Below are positions 52,761 to 60,617 of a stretch of 64,000 bases of DNA, piece after piece. Positions within the stretch are counted from its first letter, which is position 1. The number at the start of each line of letters is the position of its first letter. Below the pieces are notes generated by a model. It was not told the origin of the DNA. It searched no databases and saw only the letters and a program-made list of their open reading frames with translations. Source of the DNA: Arthrobacter sp. CJ23. Its GTDB lineage: Bacteria > Actinomycetota > Actinomycetes > Actinomycetales > Micrococcaceae. The position numbers and the translations under genes were made by a program. Location of the stretch: positions 1,922,001 to 1,986,000 of the forward strand of contig NZ_CP102950.1 of NCBI RefSeq assembly GCF_024741795.1, written 5' to 3'.

Positions 52761-53509
52761 TGAGCCTCAAAGACCAGGTGGTTCTGGTAACCGGATCGAG
52801 CGGGGGAATCGGCGATGCTGCTGTCAGCGCATTCACAACTGCAGGCGCCATCGTCGTCGGCGCTGATCGTTCCCCCAAGGAGGATCAGGCGCTGGGGGCC
52901 TTCTATCCTCTCGACATCACGTCCGAGCAACAATGCGCAACGGCTATCCAGGACATCAAAGCCAGATTCGGCCGCATCGACGTCCTCGTCCATGCAGCAG
53001 GAGTGCTCGGCACCACGCCGGACATTATGGAGACAACCACAGAAGAGTTCGACTCCATTCTGAGGATCAATGCCTCTGCAACGTTCTCGATGGTACGAGA
53101 GACTGCAAAGTCAATGCTTGAGTCCGGCACGGCCGGCGCCATCGTGGTCTTATCCTCCGTCGCGGCCAAAGAAGCACGCCTGAACTACCTGCCTTATAAC
53201 GCGAGCAAGCTCGCAGTCCTACACATCATGTGGTCATTCGCAGAATTACTCGGGCCTCAGGGCATCTCCGTCAACGCCGTCGCACCAGGCCCGGTGAACA
53301 CACCCATGTGGGCACAGTTTGCCAAAGATTCAGGCCCGGATGCGGCTGCCAACCGGGCGAAGAGGGCAGCGCAACTGCCGATGCGCCGGTTTGCCGAACC
53401 CGACGAAGTCGCCCGCGCCATCCTTTTTCTGACCGATCCCGACAACCGCTACATCACCGGAGTGTCTCTCGATGTGGCTGGCGGAGCACACCTGGGAATA
53501 GGAACCTGA
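52760..53509 (+). CDS. Short-chain dehydrogenase/reductase
   Basis: A 249-residue SDR with VVLVTGSSGGIGDAAV, HAAGVLG in place of NAG, VVLSSVAAKE, catalytic YNASK, and ITGVSLDVAGGAHLG at the end. It lies 97 bases downstream of MocA (3) in the P3 unit. It likely reduces or oxidises a hydroxyl of the same substrate family; specificity is unknown. Confidence 0.87.
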   Translation: MSLKDQVVLVTGSSGGIGDAAVSAFTTAGAIVVGADRSPKEDQALGAFYPLDITSEQQCATAIQDIKARFGRIDVLVHAAGVLGTTPDIMETTTEEFDSILRINASATFSMVRETAKSMLESGTAGAIVVLSSVAAKEARLNYLPYNASKLAVLHIMWSFAELLGPQGISVNAVAPGPVNTPMWAQFAKDSGPDAAANRAKRAAQLPMRRFAEPDEVARAILFLTDPDNRYITGVSLDVAGGAHLGIGT

Positions 53510-53668
53510 ACCCCCTGTACCGTGCCTCGCAGTCGTAGAGGCCATCACGCACCTTTTGCGGGTGGCAACCCAGCGTACACATACGCCAGGCAAACTCAGC
53601 ACCGACCCCTCAAGCTGTGTCTGAGCAACCCCAGCGAAATTTCAGTCCAAAACTATGAGGAGAAGCCT

Positions 53669-53725
53669 ATGTCCGTTCTTTGGTCCCAGTTCAAGCCTTC
53701 GGGGATGTTTAGGCGGGAGAAATGA
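53669..53725 (+). CDS. 18-residue leader ORF coupled to VOC (2)
   Basis: MSVLWSQFKPSGMFRREK follows GAGGAG at 7 bases. Its TGA overlaps the ATG of the VOC gene (ATGA). Third case of a short frame ending on the next start in this unit. Confidence 0.45.
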   Translation: MSVLWSQFKPSGMFRREK

Positions 53726-54186
53726 AAACTGCAATTCGACATCATCACACTGCCCTGCACGTTACGGACATGGAGCGCAGCGCACGGTTCTACGTGGAAG
53801 GGCTTGGCCTTGTCCGCTTGAAAGCGTGGACATCGGGCCCATACGTCGGCGAACTTTACGGCCGTCCGGACGTTAAGGTCAAAGCACTAATGCTCTCAAC
53901 GGGTGACGGTACCTTCAACTTGGAGCTGGTCCAGGTTGAAGATCCGCCACCGGCCGTTAACCCATCAGAGGCGCAGCCGGGGACTGCACATCTTGCTTTT
54001 ACCGATATTGACCTGCGCAAGGTTTACGCCAGAATGACAGCGCTCGGGTACAGCGCTTTGTCCGAACCGGTCGCACCTACGTCGGGCCCGGTTGCAGGAG
54101 GCTTGCTGATCTACCTGCTCGATCCAGACGGAAATCGTGTGGAGCTAATTCAGCCGCCAGACTGGCCGCCAAGCGACAACTCTTGA
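53722..54186 (+). CDS. VOC-superfamily (glyoxalase-fold) protein (2)
   Basis: A 154-residue VOC protein: RHHHTALHVTDMERSARFY (His), FNLELVQVED (Glu), GTAHLAFTDIDLRKVYARM (His) and GNRVELIQPPDWPPS (Glu). This is the lactoylglutathione-lyase/methylmalonyl-CoA-epimerase pattern with all four metal ligands. It is the last gene of the P3 unit. A lyase or epimerase role in the sugar pathway is inferred from context only. Confidence 0.85.
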   Translation: MKTAIRHHHTALHVTDMERSARFYVEGLGLVRLKAWTSGPYVGELYGRPDVKVKALMLSTGDGTFNLELVQVEDPPPAVNPSEAQPGTAHLAFTDIDLRKVYARMTALGYSALSEPVAPTSGPVAGGLLIYLLDPDGNRVELIQPPDWPPSDNS

Positions 54187-55065
54187 GCTATCCGCACCCG
54201 GGTAAAGATGCTCGGAGTGCCTAGCGCCAGCTAACCAGACTGGGCAAACCAGGGGAAACAGCGCATGGAACGAGGAGCGCGGCTTTAAGATTCCGGAAGG
54301 GGTCCTCCACTCATCAAACGAGCCTTGAGTCTTTTCGATAGCAATGACACCTTTGCCGAGAAGGCCGATATATTGGCAAGTCCGTGGCATGGACTTGCTG
54401 CGACACCTGATGGTTTGGCTCGCGTGAGGACAGAAGGCGTCCCCTGTGCCTGCTATCCCAAGAGCAGTCGACCTTCAGCGGCTGGCACGGCAACATGACT
54501 CAAACCCTGTCCTTTCGCAAAAAACGGTACACGGACGCGGACTGTAGTCTGGTCCTCGCCCTCTTAACGGTGAGCACGGTTTAAGAGGGCGAGGTAGTGG
54601 TACCTGTTCGGGAGCCGCTTGTGGTGGGCGAGCAGTAGGCTGGGCCTGTGTTCCGCATATCGACTGTTTGGTACATGATTCAGCGCTTCGTGGGTGAGGG
54701 GATCTCCCCGACGCGTCGCAAGGTTGCTGCGACACATGCAGGAATGGTCTAGGGAGCGCTGCCAGGCTTCGCGCAAGATGTGGCTACCCCCTGCATCCCT
54801 GAAGCTCCTGCTATTCGGCCCGCGGCATCACGCGGGTGGCAGTTGGATCCCATCGTGTGGGGGGTGAGATCTGGTTGCTCGTGGGACCGTAGGAGCACTT
54901 TGAGAAGCCATGCCCGTATGCTCGGGTCCCTAATGAACTCTGCCGTTTCGTAGCGGTTCATCGATTGAGTTACGGGTTGCAGATGATCCTAACCTCAGCA
55001 GTGCGGGTGAGGTAAGGCCTGCCGAAATAGCCGAACAGGGTTCATAGCTGGAGTGGCTGCCTGCC
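54187..55065. other. Gene-free decay zone
   Basis: No supported gene. Short open frames on both strands lack family similarity. The hairpin at 54554-54594 is the only clear structure. It connects the P3 unit to the ROK and isomerase remnants. Confidence 0.4.
54554..54594. terminator. Inverted repeat, 14-bp arms
   Basis: CCTCGCCCTCTTAA and its exact complement TTAAGAGGGCGAGG flank a 13-base loop. It lies 368 bases beyond the VOC (2) stop and has no T-run, so it may be a weak terminator or a remnant of a mobile element end. Confidence 0.35.
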
Positions 55066-55395
55066 TTAAAGGTCCAGGACCTTCTTGAACTGCTTTTTTG
55101 TTTCGCTTGGCAGCAACCTGCCCAGATTCTCAAGCTCGAGCCCAGCGCCGACCCTCAGAGGGGACTTTGCAATTGCCGGTCCGCCACTCAAGGCGACGAG
55201 ACACCCCTTGTTTCCGCAAATACACGGAAAATCTACGCCGCGTTGAATGGGGATGTGTCCAATGGCGCCAGCAGTGCCCTTGATTCCGCGAAGCGGAGTA
55301 CCACGGTCAATCAGCCCTGCGCCAATGCCGGTGGAAGATTCAACAGCGATCATTTTCGTCGCGGCAGGCCTCAACAGGTGTTCGCCGTCCCCCAA
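55066..55395 (-). pseudogene. ROK-family sugar kinase/regulator remnant
   Basis: On the minus strand the frame shows the ROK core: MIAVESSTGIGAGLIDRG, AGAIGHIPIQ and the zinc motif CICGNKGCLVAL. It lacks the N-terminal ATP-binding or HTH part and most of the C-terminus, about 110 of some 400 residues. A decayed fragment of a sugar kinase or NagC-type repressor. Confidence 0.65.
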
Positions 55396-55439
55396 GAGCG
55401 GGAGTCGACGCTGGCTTCGTGGCGGAATTCGAGCTCATT

Positions 55440-55577
55440 TCCAGCGCCAGGTCTCAAGACGGTCTCCGGAGACGGCGATTTAAGGCCGTCGTAGCCCCAT
55501 CCTGAGGCGAGCTTGCCGTCTTCGTCGAGGGGAAGATTGGCCCACTGGCCGGTGGGCAGGGCGTTCGGGCGGTGCAT
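55440..55577 (-). pseudogene. TIM-barrel isomerase N-terminal remnant
   Basis: ATG 55577 after a good GAAGGAG begins PTGQWANLPLDEDGKLASGW, then GYDGL. That is the N-terminus of a sugar phosphate isomerase/epimerase (typical form TGQWADLPLEEL). Similarity is lost within about 45 codons and the frame runs into the ROK remnant. A truncated gene. Confidence 0.5.
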
Positions 55578-55592
55578 TGGTCAGGCTCCTTC

Positions 55593-55620
55593 GTTGGCGT
55601 TGGCGTTGGTGTTGGTGTTG
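55593..55620. repeat. GTTGGY hexamer tandem repeat
   Basis: About 4.7 copies of GTTGG(C/T) just upstream of the isomerase remnant. A short tandem array prone to slippage; no role assigned. Confidence 0.5.
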
Positions 55621-55715
55621 AATGAGCGCATTCGGCCCCCGCGGGTACTTAAGACGCGGGCTGAGGGGCTTGTCAGAGTTTAGGGATTGCAGTTCCGGTG
55701 GGTTGGTCGCGAAAG

Positions 55716-55757
55716 GGCACGCCACATGACCGCTTGGAAGCGGCCATGTGGCGTGCC
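55716..55757 (-). terminator. Hairpin terminator downstream of sugar ABC operon
   Basis: GGCACGCCACATG and CATGTGGCGTGCC form a 13-bp stem that continues with a further near-complete CCGC/GCGG stem around TTGGAA. It starts 40 bases after the stop of the last permease gene, and a CCTTTC run follows on the minus strand. Likely transcription terminator for the ABC transporter operon. Confidence 0.6.
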
Positions 55758-55796
55758 TTTCTGGGTTGGGCCTGGGCAGCAGAACTCTTGCTGTAG

Positions 55797-56657
55797 TTAT
55801 CCCTTGACACCACCGGACGTCATGCCGGCAACAAACCAGCGCTGGAAGGCCAGGAAGATTGAGAGAACGGGGATGAAAGCAACGACGATGAATGCAGCGA
55901 AGAGTCCCCAGAAGCTACCGAAGCCCGTGGTTATATACCGCACGATGCCGTTCTGGACGGTCTTCATGTCTTCTGTGGTGGCGAGGACGGTGCCTACAAG
56001 GAAGTCGTTCCAAACGAATACGAAGATGAAGATGGCTACAGCAGCGATACCGGGACGGATGAGTGGGAGGATGATTCGCCACAAGATCTGTATCCGGGAG
56101 CAGCCATCGATTGCGGCCGCTTCCTCAATCTCGACGGGTATGTTTTCGATGAAGTTGCGAAGAAACAGGATGGTCTGTCCACAAATGATGGCCGTGTAGA
56201 CGACGATCAGCATCGGGTACGTGTTGATTAAGGCGGTTTTGACGAACATGGAGTACAGCGCGATAAAGACCACGATTGCCGGAACCATCGATAGGACCAG
56301 GATCCCGGTCATGAGAGTTTCCATGCGGCGGCTTCGGTATCTGGTGGCAACGTATGCTGCAGGAATGGAAATCGCCAACGCGAGGGCGATGGAACCGCCA
56401 GCGTAGATGAGGGAGTTAATAAAAAACCGGATGTTCGTTGACGTCAGCAGGCCCGCATAGCCCTCGAATGAGATCGGGTCCGGAATCCATCTTGGCGGGA
56501 ACTCAAGGGTATCCGAGGCCGTTTTCAGCGAGGTGGATACGATCCATGCGACAGGCGGTAGAACGATCGCAGCTGAGAGGGTGACGTATGCCCAGGCCGG
56601 AACCGCCCGAAGGACCGCGCCGACGCGGCCTTGGCGTCGTGAAGTTGTGGTGCTCAC
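55797..56657 (-). CDS. Carbohydrate ABC transporter permease (MalG type)
   Basis: A 286-residue permease with six membrane segments and the ATPase-docking EAA loop EEAAAIDGCSRIQILWRIILP. It starts with GTG 56657 after GGAAGGAAAG, overlapping the stop of the other permease gene by 4 bases (GTGA). No ATPase gene is in the operon, so a shared MsiK-type ATPase encoded elsewhere is expected, as is usual in Actinobacteria. Confidence 0.9.
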   Translation of the reverse strand: MSTTTSRRQGRVGAVLRAVPAWAYVTLSAAIVLPPVAWIVSTSLKTASDTLEFPPRWIPDPISFEGYAGLLTSTNIRFFINSLIYAGGSIALALAISIPAAYVATRYRSRRMETLMTGILVLSMVPAIVVFIALYSMFVKTALINTYPMLIVVYTAIICGQTILFLRNFIENIPVEIEEAAAIDGCSRIQILWRIILPLIRPGIAAVAIFIFVFVWNDFLVGTVLATTEDMKTVQNGIVRYITTGFGSFWGLFAAFIVVAFIPVLSIFLAFQRWFVAGMTSGGVKG

Positions 56658-57586
56658 AGGCTTTCCTTCCGTCGGAAGCGAATCGCGACAAGAGTGAGGA
56701 CAATATTTACGGCAAAAAGGAGGATAGCCGTTGCTGATGCCCCGGAGAGATCGAACTTGTCGAACATCTGGTTGTATACCCGCATTGACAGCGTCTCGGT
56801 CGATCCGATGGGACCACCTCGTGTCGTCACCAGGATGATGGTGACCATCTGTACATAGAGCATGAGTAGAACGATCACCACGGAGACGATGGTGTTGCGC
56901 AGGTGAGGCAAAGTGATGTTGACAAATGCGTGCCGGATCCCCCCGCCGTCCACTCTGAGGCTTTCGTACAATTCCTCTGGAATGGTTTGAAGGGCGCCGA
57001 GAAAGAGAAGCATGGCTTGCGGGTAGGACCACCACGCTGTCATCAGAGTCACGGCAACGAGCGCACTATTCGGGGACGAGAAGACATCAGTAGGACCGAA
57101 CCCTAGGGATTTGGTGATAGCTGAGGCCGGCCCGTAATTGGGGTTGAGAAACCAAAGCCAGATTGTTCCTGCTGTGGCCTGGGACATAAGCCACGGCAAC
57201 AGGAAGAGGCTGCGGACGGAGCGCTTGAATCGGTGCAGGTTGTTCAGCACAAGTGCAGACAAGAGTCCCGCGGGCAAGGCAATGACCAGCGCCCCGAGCG
57301 AAAATACAAGGGTTGTCCAGATGCGGGCGGGCAGATCGGAGTCGGAGAACAGCTTGGTAAAAGAGTTCAGACCGGAGAATTTTCCGATCTGGTAATACGA
57401 AGTCTCGTGAAGGGCTGTCCATGCCGTGTAGATGAGCGGTCCAACAAATACAAAGAGGAACACGGCAGTGACGGGGACGACGTACAACCAGACCGTGCGG
57501 TCCTTACGAGCCCGGCGGAGAGCCTGGATGCCTGTGGGTGGAGTGGCCGTCTGAGATGAAGTGCGGGTTGGGCTGTTTGTTGACAT
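56654..57586 (-). CDS. Carbohydrate ABC transporter permease (MalF type)
   Basis: A 310-residue permease. The short cytosolic N-terminus is followed by six membrane segments and an EAA loop ELYESLRVDGGGIRHAFVNI. ATG 57586 follows GGGAGAG. It lies 57 bases downstream of the binding-protein gene; the intervening gap is almost filled by a strong hairpin. Confidence 0.9.
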   Translation of the reverse strand: MSTNSPTRTSSQTATPPTGIQALRRARKDRTVWLYVVPVTAVFLFVFVGPLIYTAWTALHETSYYQIGKFSGLNSFTKLFSDSDLPARIWTTLVFSLGALVIALPAGLLSALVLNNLHRFKRSVRSLFLLPWLMSQATAGTIWLWFLNPNYGPASAITKSLGFGPTDVFSSPNSALVAVTLMTAWWSYPQAMLLFLGALQTIPEELYESLRVDGGGIRHAFVNITLPHLRNTIVSVVIVLLMLYVQMVTIILVTTRGGPIGSTETLSMRVYNQMFDKFDLSGASATAILLFAVNIVLTLVAIRFRRKESL

Positions 57587-57596
57587 TATCTCTCCC

Positions 57597-57634
57597 TTCC
57601 GGGGGGAGCCTGATTTTTCAGGCTCCCCCCGGAA
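57597..57634 (-). terminator. Intercistronic hairpin between binding-protein and permease genes
   Basis: Perfect 17-base arms (57597-57613 and 57618-57634) with a TTTT loop in the 57-base gap. Such structures behind solute-binding-protein genes commonly protect the upstream mRNA or partly stop transcription, giving more binding protein than permease. Confidence 0.75.
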
Positions 57635-57643
57635 TGTTGGGGG

Positions 57644-58900
57644 CTATTTCTTGTTGGCCGCATCCTGGGCGGAACGGATAAATTCGCTGCCCGATGTACC
57701 GTTGAGGTTCAGTTTCTGTCCGGCCTGGGAGAGCCCGGTGGCCAGCGAGGTCCAGTTATTGGAGTATGTGCGGGGTTTGCTGTTGCTCTTGACGTAGGCG
57801 GCGATGTCGTTCACCGTTTTCGCTTCGGGCGTGGAGAAGAATGGCTGCTCATAAGTGGCGGCGCGTGTGGGGACCTCGCCGCCGGTGGCCATCTTTGCGC
57901 CGGCTTCGGGACCGGTCATGTACTCGATGAACTTCCAGGCCGCCTCTGTGTGCTTGCTTCCCGAGCCTATTCCCAGAGTCCACCCGATGGTGGTGCCGGT
58001 GGTGTCTCCAGCAGACGCCTTTGGCAGGGAGGTCCACTTGAGGTCCGGGTTCTGCGAGGCGAAGGAAACGGCTCGTTCCGTGCCGAGGACTGCCATTGCG
58101 ACAGTGCCGCTGGCCATGCCGTCTGCTACGGTGCCGTACGTATCGGAAACGACATTGCTACCAAGAGCCTTTGCGTCCCGGAGTTTGCTCAGGAAGTTGC
58201 CAAACTCCTCGCCCTTCTTTGTCGCAAAATCTGCCTGTCCGTCCCCAGTCCATATTTCCTGGTCGACCTGCGTCATGAAGCAGTTGAAGAAAGTGCTGAT
58301 GATGGCTGAATTGTCAGTGTCCGAGAACCCGGTTCCGAACCCGGTGAATCCAGCTGCGGCAGCTTTTCGTGCAACGTCGACGACTTCCTCGTAGGTGGTT
58401 GGAGTGGCCGCACCGATCTGAGAAAGAATTTTCTGGTTGTAGTACAGCGCGCAGGTGCGGTATTCATAGGGCACCGCGACCTGCTTGCCGTCAGGTCCAG
58501 CGAGAGTGTCGGTGGGGCGAAGCCAGTCAGTGACCTTGGAGGCAGCATCAGGCAGCGGCGAGTAGACGCCGGCGCCGGCCATTTGGGGGACGATCGGGGT
58601 GAACATCTTAAATACATCCGGCGTCTGGCCGGCCGCTGCTGACTGCGGCAGCCTGTTCAGCATATCGCCCAGAGAAACCACCGAGAGATTGATCTTAATG
58701 TCAGGGTTTGCCGCCTCGAAGTTGGCGATGTTTTCCTTCAGTGCCTTTGAGCGGGGGTTGGCTTGGCTGGGATCGAGGAAGTCCCAGTAGTTCAGTGTCA
58801 CCGGCCCCCCAGATTGCGGAGTTGAGGGGGAGCAGCCGCTGAGGGCAAGGCTAGCTACGACTGCTGTGACGAGTGCTAAGCCCCATCGCTTCTTGATCAT
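57644..58900 (-). CDS. Carbohydrate ABC transporter, substrate-binding lipoprotein
   Basis: A 418-residue family-1 sugar-binding protein. Signal peptide MIKKRWGLALVTAVVASLAL precedes the lipobox Cys at residue 23 (SGCSPS). TLNYWDFLDPSQ and GWTLGIGSGSKHTEAAWKFI are typical of the family. ATG 58900 follows AGGAG; the long upstream frame is not coding. First gene behind promoter P4, which carries the regulon operator, so uptake is co-controlled with the MocA operons. Confidence 0.92.
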   Translation of the reverse strand: MIKKRWGLALVTAVVASLALSGCSPSTPQSGGPVTLNYWDFLDPSQANPRSKALKENIANFEAANPDIKINLSVVSLGDMLNRLPQSAAAGQTPDVFKMFTPIVPQMAGAGVYSPLPDAASKVTDWLRPTDTLAGPDGKQVAVPYEYRTCALYYNQKILSQIGAATPTTYEEVVDVARKAAAAGFTGFGTGFSDTDNSAIISTFFNCFMTQVDQEIWTGDGQADFATKKGEEFGNFLSKLRDAKALGSNVVSDTYGTVADGMASGTVAMAVLGTERAVSFASQNPDLKWTSLPKASAGDTTGTTIGWTLGIGSGSKHTEAAWKFIEYMTGPEAGAKMATGGEVPTRAATYEQPFFSTPEAKTVNDIAAYVKSNSKPRTYSNNWTSLATGLSQAGQKLNLNGTSGSEFIRSAQDAANKK

Positions 58901-59020
58901 GTATTTCTCCTGTGTGCGGGGTTGCTGATGCGGGAGCATGCCGTACTCAAAACGACGCCTGCTGAATGTGGGGCTACCGAAGGTCCGGGGATGAGCCAGG
59001 TGATCATCGAGTCTCTCCTT

Positions 59021-59104
59021 TGAGATCGGTTGCATTAATGAACAGTGAGATCGGTTGCTGAGATCGGTTGCAATAAACATAGGACTGCAGGAAGGCTCTG
59101 TCAA
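59021..59104 (-). promoter_or_regulatory. Promoter P4 with tandem operator plus extra half-site (sugar ABC operon)
   Basis: Minus strand: TTGACA (59099-59104), a 17-base spacer, TATGTT (59076-59081), then the 28-base tandem operator at 59046-59073 and a third TGAGATCGGTTGC copy at 59021-59033. Like P3, it has three half-sites. The mRNA leader would be about 170 bases. Confidence 0.8.
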
Positions 59105-59259
59105 GGATTCTTTTAGTGCGGATCTAGGGGGCCCGGAGTTCTCGATCGTCATCGAATATCGTGTTTGTGTTCTGCTGCGATCGGGCTCTATCCGCTTCTT
59201 GCTTCCTTAGAGGGCGTGCCAGCTCCCGTGTCGGTGTGCGGATCTAGGAAATCCCTTTA

Positions 59260-60217
59260 GGGTCTGTCCTGTAAGTCAGCGTAGCGAGAGCACGATGCTG
59301 GCGATTGTTAGTTCCGAGGCGTAGTAGGCTGCCCGTTTTGCGTACCTGGTGGACAGGTCGCGGAATTGTTTGAACCGGTTGAAGCACCGTTCGACCACGT
59401 TGCGTCCTTTGTAGGACTGGGCGTCGAAGGCTGGCGGTCGGCCGCCGGTGGAGCCTTTGGACTTGCGGTGCTTCTTCTGGTCTTCGCGTTCGGGGCAGGT
59501 GTACTTGATGCCTTTGCGGCGCATCGCGTCCCGGGTGCTTGGATGGGAGTAGGCCTTGTCGGTTCGTACCTCGTCCGGGCGGGTGCGTGGACGGCCCGGA
59601 CCGGGCTTGTTGACGCTGATCTGTTCAAGGACCGGCAGCAGTTGCGGGTTGTCCCCGGCTTGTCCTTCGGTGAGGATCACGCTGACGGGCAGCCCGCGGC
59701 CTTCGACGCCGAGATGGATTTTGGTGCTCAGTCCTCCGCGTGAGCGTCCGATGCATTCCCCGTCGATAGCGATGTCTTCGATGGCTGCGCTGCAGCCCCT
59801 TTTTTCCGGGCGCCAGCGGCATGCTGGTGCGCCCGGATTACGGAGGAATCCACGGATACTACCCATTCAACGTCTCCGACGGCATCGTCCCGGGTGACTA
59901 CGTGGTCCAGGATCTTTGCCCACGTCCCGTCCAGGGTCCAGACCCGCAGACGTTCGTGACAGGTTTTCCAAGGACCGTAGCGTTCAGGGACATCGCGCCA
60001 CGGGGCACCGGTGCGCAGCTTCCAGAGAATCCCGTTGATGACCTGTCTGTGGTCACGCCAGCGCCGCCCGCTGCCATTGCTTGGCAGCAGGGGTTCGATC
60101 ACTTTCCATGCGTCGTTGGTCAATTCTCCGCGTCCTGGCATGACTCCAGGATTAACAGCTTTCGAACGGGATTAAAAGCCGCCGCACCAGCCACGAGACC
60201 ACTTACAGGACAGACCC
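59260..60217 (-). mobile_element. IS5-family insertion sequence
   Basis: A 958-bp element bounded by perfect 17-bp inverted repeats GGGTCTGTCCTGTAAGT (59260-59276 and, complemented, 60201-60217). TA stands on both outer sides, consistent with a short target duplication. It encodes a transposase in two overlapping frames. Ends and genes look intact. Confidence 0.88.
59276..60141 (-). CDS. IS5-family transposase (two frames, -1 frameshift)
   Basis: Frame one (59728-60141, 137 residues) has the DUF4096-like N-terminus (LTNDAWKVIEPLLP, GILWKLRTGAPWRDVPERYG) and the first catalytic Asp in VVSVDSSVIRAHQHA. Frame two (59276-59866) continues with GLSTKIHLGVEGRGLPV, TDKAYSHPSTRDAM and VERCFNRFKQFRDLSTRYAK, which hold the second Asp and the Glu. 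A run of six A in the mRNA (GGAAAAAAGGGG, near 59800) permits a -1 shift joining them, as in IS427-group elements. Confidence 0.85.
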
Positions 60218-60420
60218 TAGTCACGTGCGCGGCTGCAACCTGGACGACGTAGCCAGCGAACTCATGGCCGAGGCTATGAGGCCCTGTTTCTCCCATGATC
60301 GGGTTCGCGTAATCCTGAGGTACGGGTGCGTCTTGTTGAAGCGCCAGGTCCTACTGGCTCTACCTCATCGCCATCGAGTTTCTCGATTATCATTCCCGAC
60401 TCGACGCCTTCCTGCGCGAT

Positions 60421-60552
60421 TCATAGCAACTCCGAAGTTGCTTCTACCACGCGGCCAGTTCTGAAGTATGTTCCATTTCGGCGGACTTCCACAGTTGCTC
60501 CCCGCAGGTCGGACCAGTCATGGAGACGGTGTGTATACGCTGTTCGTGCCAT
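60421..60552 (-). pseudogene. Truncated small actinobacterial hypothetical protein
   Basis: The 43 residues include LRGATVEVRRNG and RTGRVVEA, resembling a common actinobacterial protein of about 60 residues of unknown function. The part after RTGRVVEA is lost. An IS256 element sits 66 bases upstream of its start. Support is modest: one motif and a weak AGGA. Confidence 0.3.
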
Positions 60553-60617
60553 GAAAATCCTGTGGTCGACGTTGGCCGTCCATGCGGTTGGATGTCCTGC
60601 TGGTGAACTCATGTGGG

